Of a DNA stretch of 5,321 nucleotides, positions 1 through 5,321 are shown in pieces. A program made the translations under genes and the position numbers. Every line of letters starts with the position of its first letter. Position 1 is the first letter of the stretch. The stretch lies in the NCBI GenBank assembly GCA_030606845.1, contig JAUWFP010000168.1:1-5321 (forward strand), in the 5' to 3' direction. The notes under the pieces were generated by a model. The model searched no databases and had not been told where the DNA came from. It was given only the letters and a program-made list of their open reading frames with translations. Source of the stretch: Anaerolineales bacterium. GTDB lineage: Bacteria; Chloroflexota; Anaerolineae; Anaerolineales; E44-bin32.

Positions 1-442
1 TCTGGTCATCGGGCGAGGCGGGCGCTGGATCCCGCCCGAAAAAGCTGCCGAACACATCCTCGGTTACACCGCCGCCAACGACATCACCGCGCGCGACCTG
101 CAGCGCATCGACGTGCAATGGACCCGCGGCAAGGGATTCGATACATTCTGCCCAATCGGACCGTGGATTGAAACCGACCTCGACCCAGCGGATGTACTCC
201 TCACCTGCTATGTATCCGGACAAATGCGTCAAATGGGATCGACACGAGACATGGTCTTCCCTGTTTTCACTCTTGTCACGCTCATCTCATCCGTCATGAC
301 ATTGAACCCCGGTGACGTAATCCTGACCGGAACACCTGCCGGTGTTGGACCGCTCCATGACGGAGATGAAGTTACGGTCGAAATCGAAGGCATCGGGGAA
401 TTGACGAACCCTGTGCGCTTAGATAAAAGACAGGTCGAATGA
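1..442 (+). CDS. Fumarylacetoacetate hydrolase family protein, C-terminal part (5' end outside window)
   Basis: This is the last 146 codons of a gene that enters from the left; the frame is open from base 2 to the TGA at 440-442. The GTG at 113 is an internal valine codon, not a start. The fragment reads LVIGRGG, then ANDITARDLQ, QWTRGKGFDTFCPIGPW and GDVILTGTPAGVGPL (around nt 308-355), and ends IEGIGELTNPV. These are hallmark stretches of the FAH C-terminal fold. In this family three acidic residues bind Mg2+ or Mn2+. The Asp of NDITARD (nt 80-82) matches the third; the E-x-E pair should lie just upstream of the window. Members cleave or isomerise beta-dicarbonyl compounds, for example acylpyruvates, oxaloacetate or homoprotocatechuate ring-cleavage products, in the cytoplasm. 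The specific substrate cannot be told from this piece. About 80-120 N-terminal residues are missing. The next gene follows after 22 bp, so co-transcription is likely. Confidence 0.93.
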   Translation, partial: LVIGRGGRWIPPEKAAEHILGYTAANDITARDLQRIDVQWTRGKGFDTFCPIGPWIETDLDPADVLLTCYVSGQMRQMGSTRDMVFPVFTLVTLISSVMTLNPGDVILTGTPAGVGPLHDGDEVTVEIEGIGELTNPVRLDKRQVE

Positions 443-464
443 AAATCAGTTCTGGAGGATTGTT

Positions 465-1019
465 ATGGGATTAAAGCCCGATCATTGGATTGCGCGCATG
501 GCGCGAGAAGAACACATGATTGAACCGTTTGAGGAAGGTAAGGCTCGCGAGGGTGTGATCTCCTACGGGGTCTCCTCCTATGGCTACGATATCCGCGTCA
601 CCGATGAGTTTAAGATCTTCACGAACATTAACTCTGCGGTTGTGGACCCGAAAAACTTCGATACAGCTTCGATGGTGGACTACCGGGGAGATGTCTGCAT
701 AATCCCACCGAACTCCTTTGTGCTGGCACGCACCGTTGAGTACTTCCGCATCCCCCGCGGGGTGCTCACCGTTTGTGTCGGCAAATCGACCTACGCACGC
801 TGCGGGATCATCGTGAACGTCACGCCCTTTGAGCCGGAATGGGAAGGCTACGTTACGCTGGAGATATCCAACACCACTCCACTGCCGGCGAAGATCTACG
901 CCAACGAAGGCATTGCCCAGGTACTTTTCTTTGAAGGCGATGAGGAGTGTGAGATTTCCTACGCGGATAAGAAAGGCAAATACCAGAAGCAGGACAGGAT
1001 CATGCTGCCGCGGCTGTAG
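465..1019 (+). CDS. dcd: dCTP deaminase
   Basis: The 184-residue product deaminates dCTP to dUTP, feeding dUMP and dTMP synthesis in the cytoplasm; the family forms homotrimers. It is full length (E. coli Dcd is about 193 residues). Visible signatures are SYGVSSYGYDIRV (33-45), VGKSTYARCGIIVNVTP (105-121) with the nucleotide-binding Ser108 and Arg112 equivalents, and EWEGYVTLEISN (125-136), where Glu133 corresponds to the catalytic general base. The C-terminal tail with GKY (171-173) is the mobile part that closes over the nucleotide in this family. The ATG start is supported by GGAGG at 454-458, 6 nt upstream. It lies 22 bp behind the FAH-family gene and is followed by a stem-loop, so it is probably the last gene of that transcript. 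A bifunctional dCTP deaminase/dUTPase is the main alternative, but the sequence reads like the ordinary bacterial deaminase. Confidence 0.97.
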   Translation: MGLKPDHWIARMAREEHMIEPFEEGKAREGVISYGVSSYGYDIRVTDEFKIFTNINSAVVDPKNFDTASMVDYRGDVCIIPPNSFVLARTVEYFRIPRGVLTVCVGKSTYARCGIIVNVTPFEPEWEGYVTLEISNTTPLPAKIYANEGIAQVLFFEGDEECEISYADKKGKYQKQDRIMLPRL

Positions 1020-1041
1020 GTAAACTAATCTCTACATATCT

Positions 1042-1071
1042 AACCGGCGTCTCTATCACGAGACGCCGGTT
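1042..1071 (+). terminator. Perfect 12-bp stem-loop after dcd
   Basis: Bases 1042-1053 (AACCGGCGTCTC) are the exact reverse complement of 1060-1071, with a 6-nt loop TATCAC. It begins 22 bp after the dcd stop. The stem is GC-rich and stable, as expected of an intrinsic terminator, but the bases after it (GCGGTTTCTCC) contain only three consecutive T, so the U-tract is poor. It could also act as an mRNA 3'-end stabiliser or as a partial terminator. Confidence 0.6.
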
Positions 1072-1075
1072 GCGG

Positions 1076-1152
1076 TTTCTCCAAATCCTCCCAAAGCTTA
1101 ATATAATTCCTCGCCCACATTCACCTCGCGGGATAGAATACAAAAGTATATT
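1076..1152 (+). promoter_or_regulatory. Possible promoter region for the LsrG-like/alcohol dehydrogenase pair
   Basis: The gap between the dcd stem-loop and the next ATG turns AT-rich. It contains an exact TATAAT at 1102-1107 and further -10-like hexamers, TAGAAT at 1134-1139 and TATATT at 1147-1152. No good -35 box sits at 16-18 bp from any of them; the nearest to TATAAT is TTCTCC at 1077-1082 with 19-bp spacing. A promoter is expected here because a terminator-like hairpin precedes it, but the exact boxes are a guess. Confidence 0.25.
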
Positions 1153-1175
1153 ATTAAGTATCAGGGAGGCTGCTC

Positions 1176-1484
1176 ATGGTAATCGTACACGTCTACGTTC
1201 ACGTGAAGGCGGAGGATGTCCAATCGTTCCGTGATGCCACAGTAGTGAATGCCGGGAAAAGCACCCAGGAGCCGGGAATCGCACGTTTCGATGTCATCCA
1301 ACAACAAGACGATCCCGAGCGATTCATCCTGGTCGAGGTCTACCGCACCGAAGCGGACATCGCCAAGCATAAGGAAACACAGCACTATGAAGTCTGGCGC
1401 GAAACCGTAGCGGAGATGATGGCAGAGCCGCGCCGGGGTGTGAAGTTCACAAATATCTTCCCCGCAGACGAAGGCTGGAATTGA
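1176..1484 (+). CDS. LsrG-like / antibiotic biosynthesis monooxygenase (ABM) domain protein
   Basis: The product is a 102-residue cytoplasmic protein of the dimeric alpha/beta ferredoxin-like ABM family. The pattern PGIARFDVIQ (33-42), FILVEVYRTEADIAKHKETQHY (50-71), then a helix ending MMAEPRR (81-87) resembles E. coli LsrG closely: RFDVLQ, then FHKTTPHY and LMTGPRK in similar places. LsrG isomerises the phosphorylated autoinducer-2 breakdown product. Other relatives are cofactor-free monooxygenases acting on quinols or polyketides. His65, His70, Tyr71 and Glu54 are candidate active-site residues by that alignment. The ATG has a strong GGGAGG at 1164-1169, 6 nt upstream. Its TGA (1482-1484) lies at the start of the following dehydrogenase gene, so the two are almost certainly translated together. 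No lsr transporter or kinase genes are in view, so an AI-2 role is unproven; an oxygenase or isomerase in a small catabolic step is equally possible. Confidence 0.85.
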   Translation: MVIVHVYVHVKAEDVQSFRDATVVNAGKSTQEPGIARFDVIQQQDDPERFILVEVYRTEADIAKHKETQHYEVWRETVAEMMAEPRRGVKFTNIFPADEGWN

Positions 1485-1486
1485 GC

Positions 1487-2641
1487 ATGCGCTTCGAATT
1501 CGCGACGGCAAACCGCGTCATGTTCGGTGTTGGCGCGCTGGCTGAGGTCGGTGAACTTGCAAAGGAGTTCGGGATGCAGGCTCTGGTCGTAACCGGTTCA
1601 GACCCCGATCGCGCTGCTCCACTCCTCTCAATCCTTCAAAAGACGGGGCTTAAATCTACCGGATTTTCCGTGCCGGGCGAACCAACTGTCGCCCTTGCTA
1701 AAGAGGGCACAAAGATCGCTAGTGAGGCTGCCTGCGATTTGGTCATCAGCTTCGGCGGCGGCAGCGCGATCGATGCAGGCAAGGCCATCGCTGCACTGGC
1801 GACAAATGGGGACGACCCGCTCGATTTTCTTGAGGTGATCGGACGCGGTAAACCACTTACAAATCCCCCACTGCCCTTCATCGCCATTCCAACCACCGCC
1901 GGCACCGGTTCAGAAGTCACCCGCAACGCCGTCTTAGCCTCAAAAGAACACCGCGTCAAAGTCAGCCTGCGCAGCCGGGAAATGCTTCCGCGCGCCGCCC
2001 TGGTGGATCCGGAATTGACATTATCAGTGCCGCCATCGATCACTGCCAGCACAGGCTTGGACGCGCTCACGCAAGTCATCGAGCCCTATCTATCAACCCG
2101 ACGCAACCCGCTCACGGATGGCTTTTGCCGGGAGGGAATGAGACGCGCAGCGCAATCGCTGCACCGAGCATATAAGAACGGCAAAGACATCGAAGCGCGG
2201 ACCGACATGTCACTTGTCAGCTTGATGGGTGGGCTGGCATTGGCGAATGCCGGATTGGGCGCAGTGCACGGCTTCGCCGGCCCCTTCGGCGGGATGTTCG
2301 ACGCAGCACATGGCGCGATCTGCGCCGCTCTTCTGCCACACGTCATGGCCATCAACCTTCAGGCAATTCGAACGCAGAATTTTAGCGCCGACCTGACCGC
2401 GCGCTTCGATGAAATTGGACATCTTCTGACTGGGAACCCAACCGCGGTCGGTGAAGATGGAGTCGCATGGCTCATGGACCTTTGTCAGGCAATGGAGGTT
2501 CCTTCTCTAGGGAGTTATGGGCTTACGCGTGCGGACTTCCCAGCATTAATCGAGAAATCCACCGTATCCAGCAGTATGAAGGGAAATCCAGTCCTACTCA
2601 CTGAAGCGGAGATGACAGAGATCCTCGATCGAGCTATGTGA
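1487..2641 (+). CDS. Iron-type (group III) alcohol dehydrogenase family protein with an altered metal site
   Basis: The 384-residue product has the Fe-ADH fold: an N-terminal NAD(P)-binding part with FGGGSAIDAGKA (89-100) and TTAGTGSEVT (136-145), then a helical C-terminal domain. The usual metal ligands in FucO-type enzymes are Asp, His, His, His. Here Asp192, His261 and His275 are present, but the second ligand is Gln196 (GLDALTQVIE instead of DALTHAIE). The His of HGxAH is also replaced, by Gly265. I recall a subgroup of the family with this Gln, so it may be a natural variant rather than a dead enzyme. It likely oxidises or reduces an alcohol/aldehyde or keto acid with NAD(P)H; the substrate is unknown. 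The ATG at 1487 starts the family-typical MRFEFATANRVMFG. A TTG at 1481 in the same frame would overlap the previous stop by 4 nt and sits 6 nt after GAAGG, so it is a credible alternative start (386 residues). Confidence 0.93.
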   Translation: MRFEFATANRVMFGVGALAEVGELAKEFGMQALVVTGSDPDRAAPLLSILQKTGLKSTGFSVPGEPTVALAKEGTKIASEAACDLVISFGGGSAIDAGKAIAALATNGDDPLDFLEVIGRGKPLTNPPLPFIAIPTTAGTGSEVTRNAVLASKEHRVKVSLRSREMLPRAALVDPELTLSVPPSITASTGLDALTQVIEPYLSTRRNPLTDGFCREGMRRAAQSLHRAYKNGKDIEARTDMSLVSLMGGLALANAGLGAVHGFAGPFGGMFDAAHGAICAALLPHVMAINLQAIRTQNFSADLTARFDEIGHLLTGNPTAVGEDGVAWLMDLCQAMEVPSLGSYGLTRADFPALIEKSTVSSSMKGNPVLLTEAEMTEILDRAM

Positions 2642-2680
2642 GCCGCGCAGCGACGACGGTATGACAGTATCCAGGACACA

Positions 2681-2758
2681 TGTCATGCTGAACCCATTCG
2701 ACTTCGCCCCCGACAAAACCGGGGGCTTCGCTCAGGCTAAACTCCGTGAAATAATCTC
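2681..2758. repeat. Decayed interspersed repeat unit with internal hairpin
   Basis: The stretch begins TGTCATGCTGAAC (2681-2693), continues through GGCTTCGCTCAGG and AAACTCCGTGAA, and ends TAATCTC (2752-2758). This resembles the common bacterial intergenic repeat running TGTCATNCTGAGCGAAG to GAATCTC, with changes. Inside it a 7-bp stem, GCCCCCG (2706-2712) with CGGGGGC (2720-2726), closes a 7-nt loop ACAAAAC. It lies 40 bp past the dehydrogenase stop and shows no credible gene. The assignment rests on remembered consensus, and the copy is imperfect. Confidence 0.5.
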
Positions 2759-2771
2759 CTCGTTCCTCGAA

Positions 2772-2905
2772 ATGTCATTGCGAGCGAAGCGAAGCAATCT
2801 CCTAGTTACGGGCGCGGGACTTGAGATCTTTCGCCTTCGCTCCGTGCATCCGTATCCTCGCGATGAGATAGCCACGTCGCCCTACCTGACTCTTCACAAT
2901 GACAT
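2772..2905. repeat. Palindromic interspersed repeat element (GTCATTGCGAGCGAAGCGAA type), about 134 bp, degraded
   Basis: The ends are a perfect 9-bp inverted repeat, ATGTCATTG at 2772-2780 and CAATGACAT at 2897-2905. The left arm carries GCGAGCGAAGCGAAGCAATC (2780-2799), the signature of a widespread bacterial palindromic repeat. An imperfect complementary arm lies at 2823-2840 (GAGATCTTTCGCCTTCGC). A second arm-like stretch, GAGATAGCCACGTCGCC (2865-2881), leads into the right end, so this may be a composite of two copies. Read in frame, the left arm gives the peptide SLRAKRSNL, which is often mis-annotated as protein. No transposase is present, so it would be non-autonomous or a REP-like sequence. 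Confidence 0.65.
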
Positions 2906-2929
2906 AATCGGGAAGGGTTAAATACAAAA

Positions 2930-2961
2930 ACGCCAGCGCGTCCAAACGTACGCACTGGCGT
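2930..2961. terminator. Bidirectional intrinsic terminator between convergent genes
   Basis: ACGCCAGCGCGT (2930-2941) pairs with ACGCACTGGCGT (2950-2961), giving 11 of 12 pairs with one C-A mismatch and an 8-nt loop. On the plus strand it is followed by CTATTTTTCGTTTATTT; on the minus strand the stem is followed directly by TTTTTGTATTT. It can therefore end the dehydrogenase transcript coming from the left and the M29 aminopeptidase transcript coming from the right, whose stop codon is at 2985-2987. Confidence 0.85.
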
Positions 2962-2984
2962 CTATTTTTCGTTTATTTCCCTGT

Positions 2985-4088
2985 TTAAATTTTAAACTCC
3001 ACGGACTCATAGAACAGATCGCCGTCGACGAAAATCTGCCCCCCATCACGCATGTCGCAGATCATATCCCAATGGATGCCAGACTTATTCACGCTGCCTG
3101 TTTGCGGATAACCGGCACCAAGCGCCATATGAATCGTCCCGCCGGTCTTCTCGTCGAAGAGCATGTTCTTGATGAAGCGGTTGATGCGTTTATTCGTCCC
3201 GATCGCAAACTCGCCAACATAGCGGGCGCCATCATCGACTTCGAGCATCTCCCGCAGGAACGCCTCGTTCTTTTCCGCTGTCGCCTCGACGACCTTACCT
3301 TTCTCAAGCTTCAGTTCGATGCCCTCCACCTCACGCCCCATGCGGATCGCGGGATACGTGAAACGGATCCACCCCTCGACCGAATCCTCGACGGGGCCAG
3401 TGAAAATCTCGCCGCTGGGCATATTGGTTTTTCCATCGGAATTAACAAATTTACGGCCTTTGATGGAAAGTTTCAAATCGACATTTGGGCCCTTAACCAC
3501 AACCTCATCTTTGCCTGAGAGCCAGTCCACATAGCACTGCTGTTCGTCATAGATTCTTCGCCATTCTTTTACCGGGTCGTCCGTGTCGGCGTACATGGTG
3601 GAGTAGACATAATCTTCGAACTCCGTCAGGCTCATCTCCGCGTCCTGCGCATGGGCGTTCGTGGGGAACATTGTGCCCACCCATTTTAGTTCTCCTCTAG
3701 CAGCCCGCTCCATATACTGCTTCATACTGTCTGCCTGAGCCTTTGCCACGCGGCCTTGCTTCGCTGGATCGATGCTCGACAGAGCATGTGTATTCGCACT
3801 GCCTTGCAGTGAGGCCAGGCATTCAAACTCTTCGAGGACCATCTTCATAACTGGCGAAAGGAAGTCGAGTTGATCGTCGTTAGATTCGGAAAAGCGAATA
3901 TATTCTGAACCCGGGAAGGATGGAAAAAGATGCGGATACCCACCCGCGCGGAGCACCTCACGCTGAACTGCCAGCATCAACGGTTCGCTAAGTGTGCTGC
4001 CTGTAACAGCCACTCGATCCTTAGGTTTCACGCTCAGGCAGTACTCGACGATTACTTTCGCCAGATTATCAACACGGTAGTCGGCCAT
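2985..4088 (-). CDS. M29-family metallo-aminopeptidase, copy 1 (last of the array)
   Basis: The product has 367 residues and belongs to the AmpS/AmpT (aminopeptidase T) family, cytoplasmic two-metal enzymes that remove N-terminal amino acids from peptides; members are usually about 360-420 residues. Metal-ligand candidates are Glu227 (PSGEIFTGP), Glu293 (VGEFAIG), His320 (GTIHMALG), and His339 and Asp341 (GIHWDM). The 66-residue gap between the two Glu matches my memory of the family. Tyr327, seven residues after His320, fits the conserved active-site tyrosine. No signal peptide or membrane segment is seen. The ATG at 4086-4088 follows AGGAG (minus-strand complement of 4096-4100) with 7-nt spacing. 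It lies 41 bp downstream of copy 2 and is presumably in the same transcript; a terminator at 2930-2961 ends it. Copies 1 and 2 align without gaps. The true substrate is unknown. Confidence 0.93.
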   Translation of the reverse strand: MADYRVDNLAKVIVEYCLSVKPKDRVAVTGSTLSEPLMLAVQREVLRAGGYPHLFPSFPGSEYIRFSESNDDQLDFLSPVMKMVLEEFECLASLQGSANTHALSSIDPAKQGRVAKAQADSMKQYMERAARGELKWVGTMFPTNAHAQDAEMSLTEFEDYVYSTMYADTDDPVKEWRRIYDEQQCYVDWLSGKDEVVVKGPNVDLKLSIKGRKFVNSDGKTNMPSGEIFTGPVEDSVEGWIRFTYPAIRMGREVEGIELKLEKGKVVEATAEKNEAFLREMLEVDDGARYVGEFAIGTNKRINRFIKNMLFDEKTGGTIHMALGAGYPQTGSVNKSGIHWDMICDMRDGGQIFVDGDLFYESVEFKI

Positions 4089-4129
4089 TCAGTTTCTCCT
4101 CTATAAAAATTTTTAACCACACCAGTAGG
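4089..4129 (-). repeat. Conserved 41-bp intergenic spacer between M29 copies 2 and 1, with ribosome binding site
   Basis: The spacer matches the one at 5234-5273 at about 37 of 41 positions (three substitutions and one 1-nt gap). The 17 bases next to the start codon, which include the AGGAG site, are identical. This copy also holds a 12-bp AT palindrome, TAAAAATTTTTA (4104-4115), which the other spacer lacks. No terminator or clear promoter is seen, which fits read-through transcription of the array. Its conservation shows that the duplicated unit included the intergenic DNA. Confidence 0.8.
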
Positions 4130-5233
4130 CTATACTTTAAACTCCCCCGACTCATAGAACAGTTCACCGTCGGCGAAAATCTGACCGCCGTCGCGCATAT
4201 CACAGATCATGTCCCAGTGAATCCCGCTCTTATTCTTGCCCCCAATCTCCTCAAATCCGGCGCCGAGCGCCATATGGATTGTCCCACCGATCTTCTCATC
4301 GTAGAGGATGTTCTTGATGAAGCGATTGATGCGTTTATTCGTCCCGATCGCAAACTCGCCCACATAGCGAGCGCCCTCGTCGACTTCGAGCATCTCCAAT
4401 AGGAACGCCTCGTTCTTCTCCGCCGTCGCCTCCACGACCTTCCCTTTCTCGATCTTCAGTTCGATACCCTCTACCTCGCGTCCCATCTCAATTGCCGGGT
4501 AGGTGAAACGGATCCAGCCCTCGACAGAATCCTCGATCGGGCTGGTGAAGATCTCACCGCTGGGCATGTTGTCGACGCCATCGGCGTTAATGAAAGCTCG
4601 ATCCTTGATAGACAGGGTCAGATCAACATTCGGGCCTTTCACTACAAGTTCTTCTTTCCCTGAAAGCCAGTCTACATATAGCTGCTGCTCGTCGTGGATC
4701 TTGCGCCATTCCTTTACTGGGTCATCGGTGTCTACGAACATGGTGGAGTAGACATAATCCTCGAATTCCGCCAGACTCATCTCCGCGTCCTGTGCGTGGG
4801 CGTTCGTGGGGAACATCGTGACCACCCATTTGAGTTCACCAGTAGCAGCGCGCTCCATATACCGCTTCATAAGGTCAGCCTGCGCCTTTGCTACGCGGCC
4901 TTGCTTCGCTGGATCGATGCTGGTCAGAGCCTTTGTATTGGCCATGCTGTATAGCCAAGCCAGGCCCTCAAATTCTTCAAAAATCATTTTCCTAACAGGT
5001 GAGACGGAGTCGAGTTGATCGTCGTTGGATTCGGAAAAGCGAATAAATTCGCTGCCCGGGAAGAATGGGAAGAGATGCGGATACCCACCTGCGCGGAGCA
5101 CCTCACGCTGGACCGCTAGCATCAACGTCTCGCTCACTGTGCTGCCGATAACAGCTACACGTTCCTTAGGTTTCACACTCAGGCAATACTCGACGATTAC
5201 TTTCGCCAGATTTTCAATACGATAGTCGGCCAT
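4130..5233 (-). CDS. M29-family metallo-aminopeptidase, copy 2 (middle of the array)
   Basis: This 367-residue product aligns to copy 1 without gaps, with 58 differences by hand count (about 84% identity). All five metal-ligand candidates are kept: Glu227, Glu293, His320, His339 and Asp341. The tyrosine at 327 of copy 1 is Phe here (nt 4253-4255 read AAA on the plus strand, giving TTT), followed by EEI instead of PQT. Other clusters of change lie at 76-101 (for example WLYSMANTK against SLQGSANTH) and at 211-221. The start ATG at 5231-5233 has the same AGGAG at 7-nt spacing as copy 1. It is probably a cytoplasmic aminopeptidase, but loss of the tyrosine hydroxyl may change activity or make it a regulatory or substrate-shifted paralogue. 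It sits 40 bp downstream of a third copy. Confidence 0.92.
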   Translation of the reverse strand: MADYRIENLAKVIVEYCLSVKPKERVAVIGSTVSETLMLAVQREVLRAGGYPHLFPFFPGSEFIRFSESNDDQLDSVSPVRKMIFEEFEGLAWLYSMANTKALTSIDPAKQGRVAKAQADLMKRYMERAATGELKWVVTMFPTNAHAQDAEMSLAEFEDYVYSTMFVDTDDPVKEWRKIHDEQQLYVDWLSGKEELVVKGPNVDLTLSIKDRAFINADGVDNMPSGEIFTSPIEDSVEGWIRFTYPAIEMGREVEGIELKIEKGKVVEATAEKNEAFLLEMLEVDEGARYVGEFAIGTNKRINRFIKNILYDEKIGGTIHMALGAGFEEIGGKNKSGIHWDMICDMRDGGQIFADGELFYESGEFKV

Positions 5234-5273
5234 TCAGTTTCTCCTCTATAGAAATTTCAACCACACCAGCAGG
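5234..5273 (-). repeat. Conserved 40-bp intergenic spacer between M29 copies 3 and 2, with ribosome binding site
   Basis: This is the counterpart of the 4089-4129 spacer. It carries the AGGAG site (complement of 5241-5245) 7 nt before the copy 2 start. The central AT palindrome of the other spacer is broken here by two substitutions and a 1-nt deletion. Confidence 0.8.
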
Positions 5274-5321
5274 CTACACTTTAAACTCACCTGATTCGTA
5301 GAACAGCTCCCCATCGGCGAA
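5274..5321 (-). CDS. M29-family metallo-aminopeptidase, copy 3, C-terminal end only
   Basis: The last 15 codons and a TAG stop (complement of 5274-5276) are in the window; the rest lies to the right. The peptide FADGELFYESGEFKV is identical to the end of copy 2 and differs from copy 1 (FVDGDLFYESVEFKI) at four positions. At nucleotide level it differs from copy 2 at 8 of 48 positions, all silent. The shared ending and the conserved spacer make a third tandem paralogue almost certain, although no catalytic residue is visible here. Confidence 0.85.
   Translation of the reverse strand, partial: FADGELFYESGEFKV

Noticed and set aside
113..442. GTG at 113 as a start of a short FAH-like gene
   Set aside because: The frame continues open and in family register to the left edge, with ANDITARD upstream of the GTG, so this is an internal codon of a longer gene.
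1161..1511. A 116-codon minus-strand open frame opposite the LsrG-like gene
   Set aside because: It is a shadow of the well-supported plus-strand gene, with Cys/His-rich unnatural composition and no family features.
1636..2079. A 147-codon minus-strand open frame inside the alcohol dehydrogenase gene
   Set aside because: It lies opposite a strongly conserved coding region containing the NAD-binding motifs; the Ser/Ala/Pro-rich product resembles no family.
2661..2921. An 86-codon plus-strand open frame in the convergent gap
   Set aside because: It lies almost wholly inside the interspersed repeats, contains the tell-tale repeat-derived peptide SLRAKRSNL, has no ribosome binding site and no recognisable domain.
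3072..3518. A 148-codon plus-strand open frame opposite M29 copy 1
   Set aside because: It is antisense to conserved catalytic sequence. A partial counterpart at 4217-4402 exists only because the peptidase genes are duplicated.
2985..5321. The repeated DNA read as a CRISPR array or mobile element
   Set aside because: The period of about 1145 bp is explained by tandem peptidase genes plus spacers; there are no short direct repeats with unique spacers and no transposase.

Overview
This window looks like ordinary bacterial chromosome with moderate GC content and compact genes. The combination of M29-family aminopeptidases in tandem, a monofunctional-type dCTP deaminase, an LsrG-like small protein next to an iron-type alcohol dehydrogenase, and decayed interspersed palindromic repeats of the GTCATTGCGAGCGAAGCGAA type would fit a Chloroflexota (Anaerolineae-like) genome. 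That placement rests on remembered gene style, not on a marker, and is tentative.

Layout, left to right. (1) 1-1019, plus strand: the C-terminal part of a fumarylacetoacetate-hydrolase-family protein, then after 22 bp a complete dCTP deaminase (dcd), closed by a perfect 12-bp stem-loop. (2) 1176-2641, plus strand: a bicistronic pair of an LsrG/antibiotic-biosynthesis-monooxygenase-like small protein and an iron-type alcohol dehydrogenase, directly adjoining or overlapping by 4 nt depending on the start chosen. The dehydrogenase lacks one of the usual metal-binding histidines. (3) 2642-2984: about 340 bp without a credible gene. It holds two neighbouring decayed interspersed repeats and a hairpin that can terminate transcription from both sides. 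(4) 2985-5321, minus strand: two complete 367-residue M29 aminopeptidases and the last 15 codons of a third. All lie head-to-tail, with near-identical 40-41 bp spacers that each carry the same ribosome binding site.

The plus-strand genes converge on the minus-strand array at the shared terminator near 2930-2961. The M29 array is the most interesting part. The two full copies are the same length and differ at 58 of 367 residues by my hand count (about 84% identity). Differences cluster in a few patches, and copy 2 has Phe where copy 1 has the Tyr seven residues after the first metal-binding His. This suggests tandem amplification with divergence in catalysis or specificity. I saw no CRISPR array, tRNA, rRNA, insertion-sequence transposase or phage gene, and no evidence for a wholly new system.
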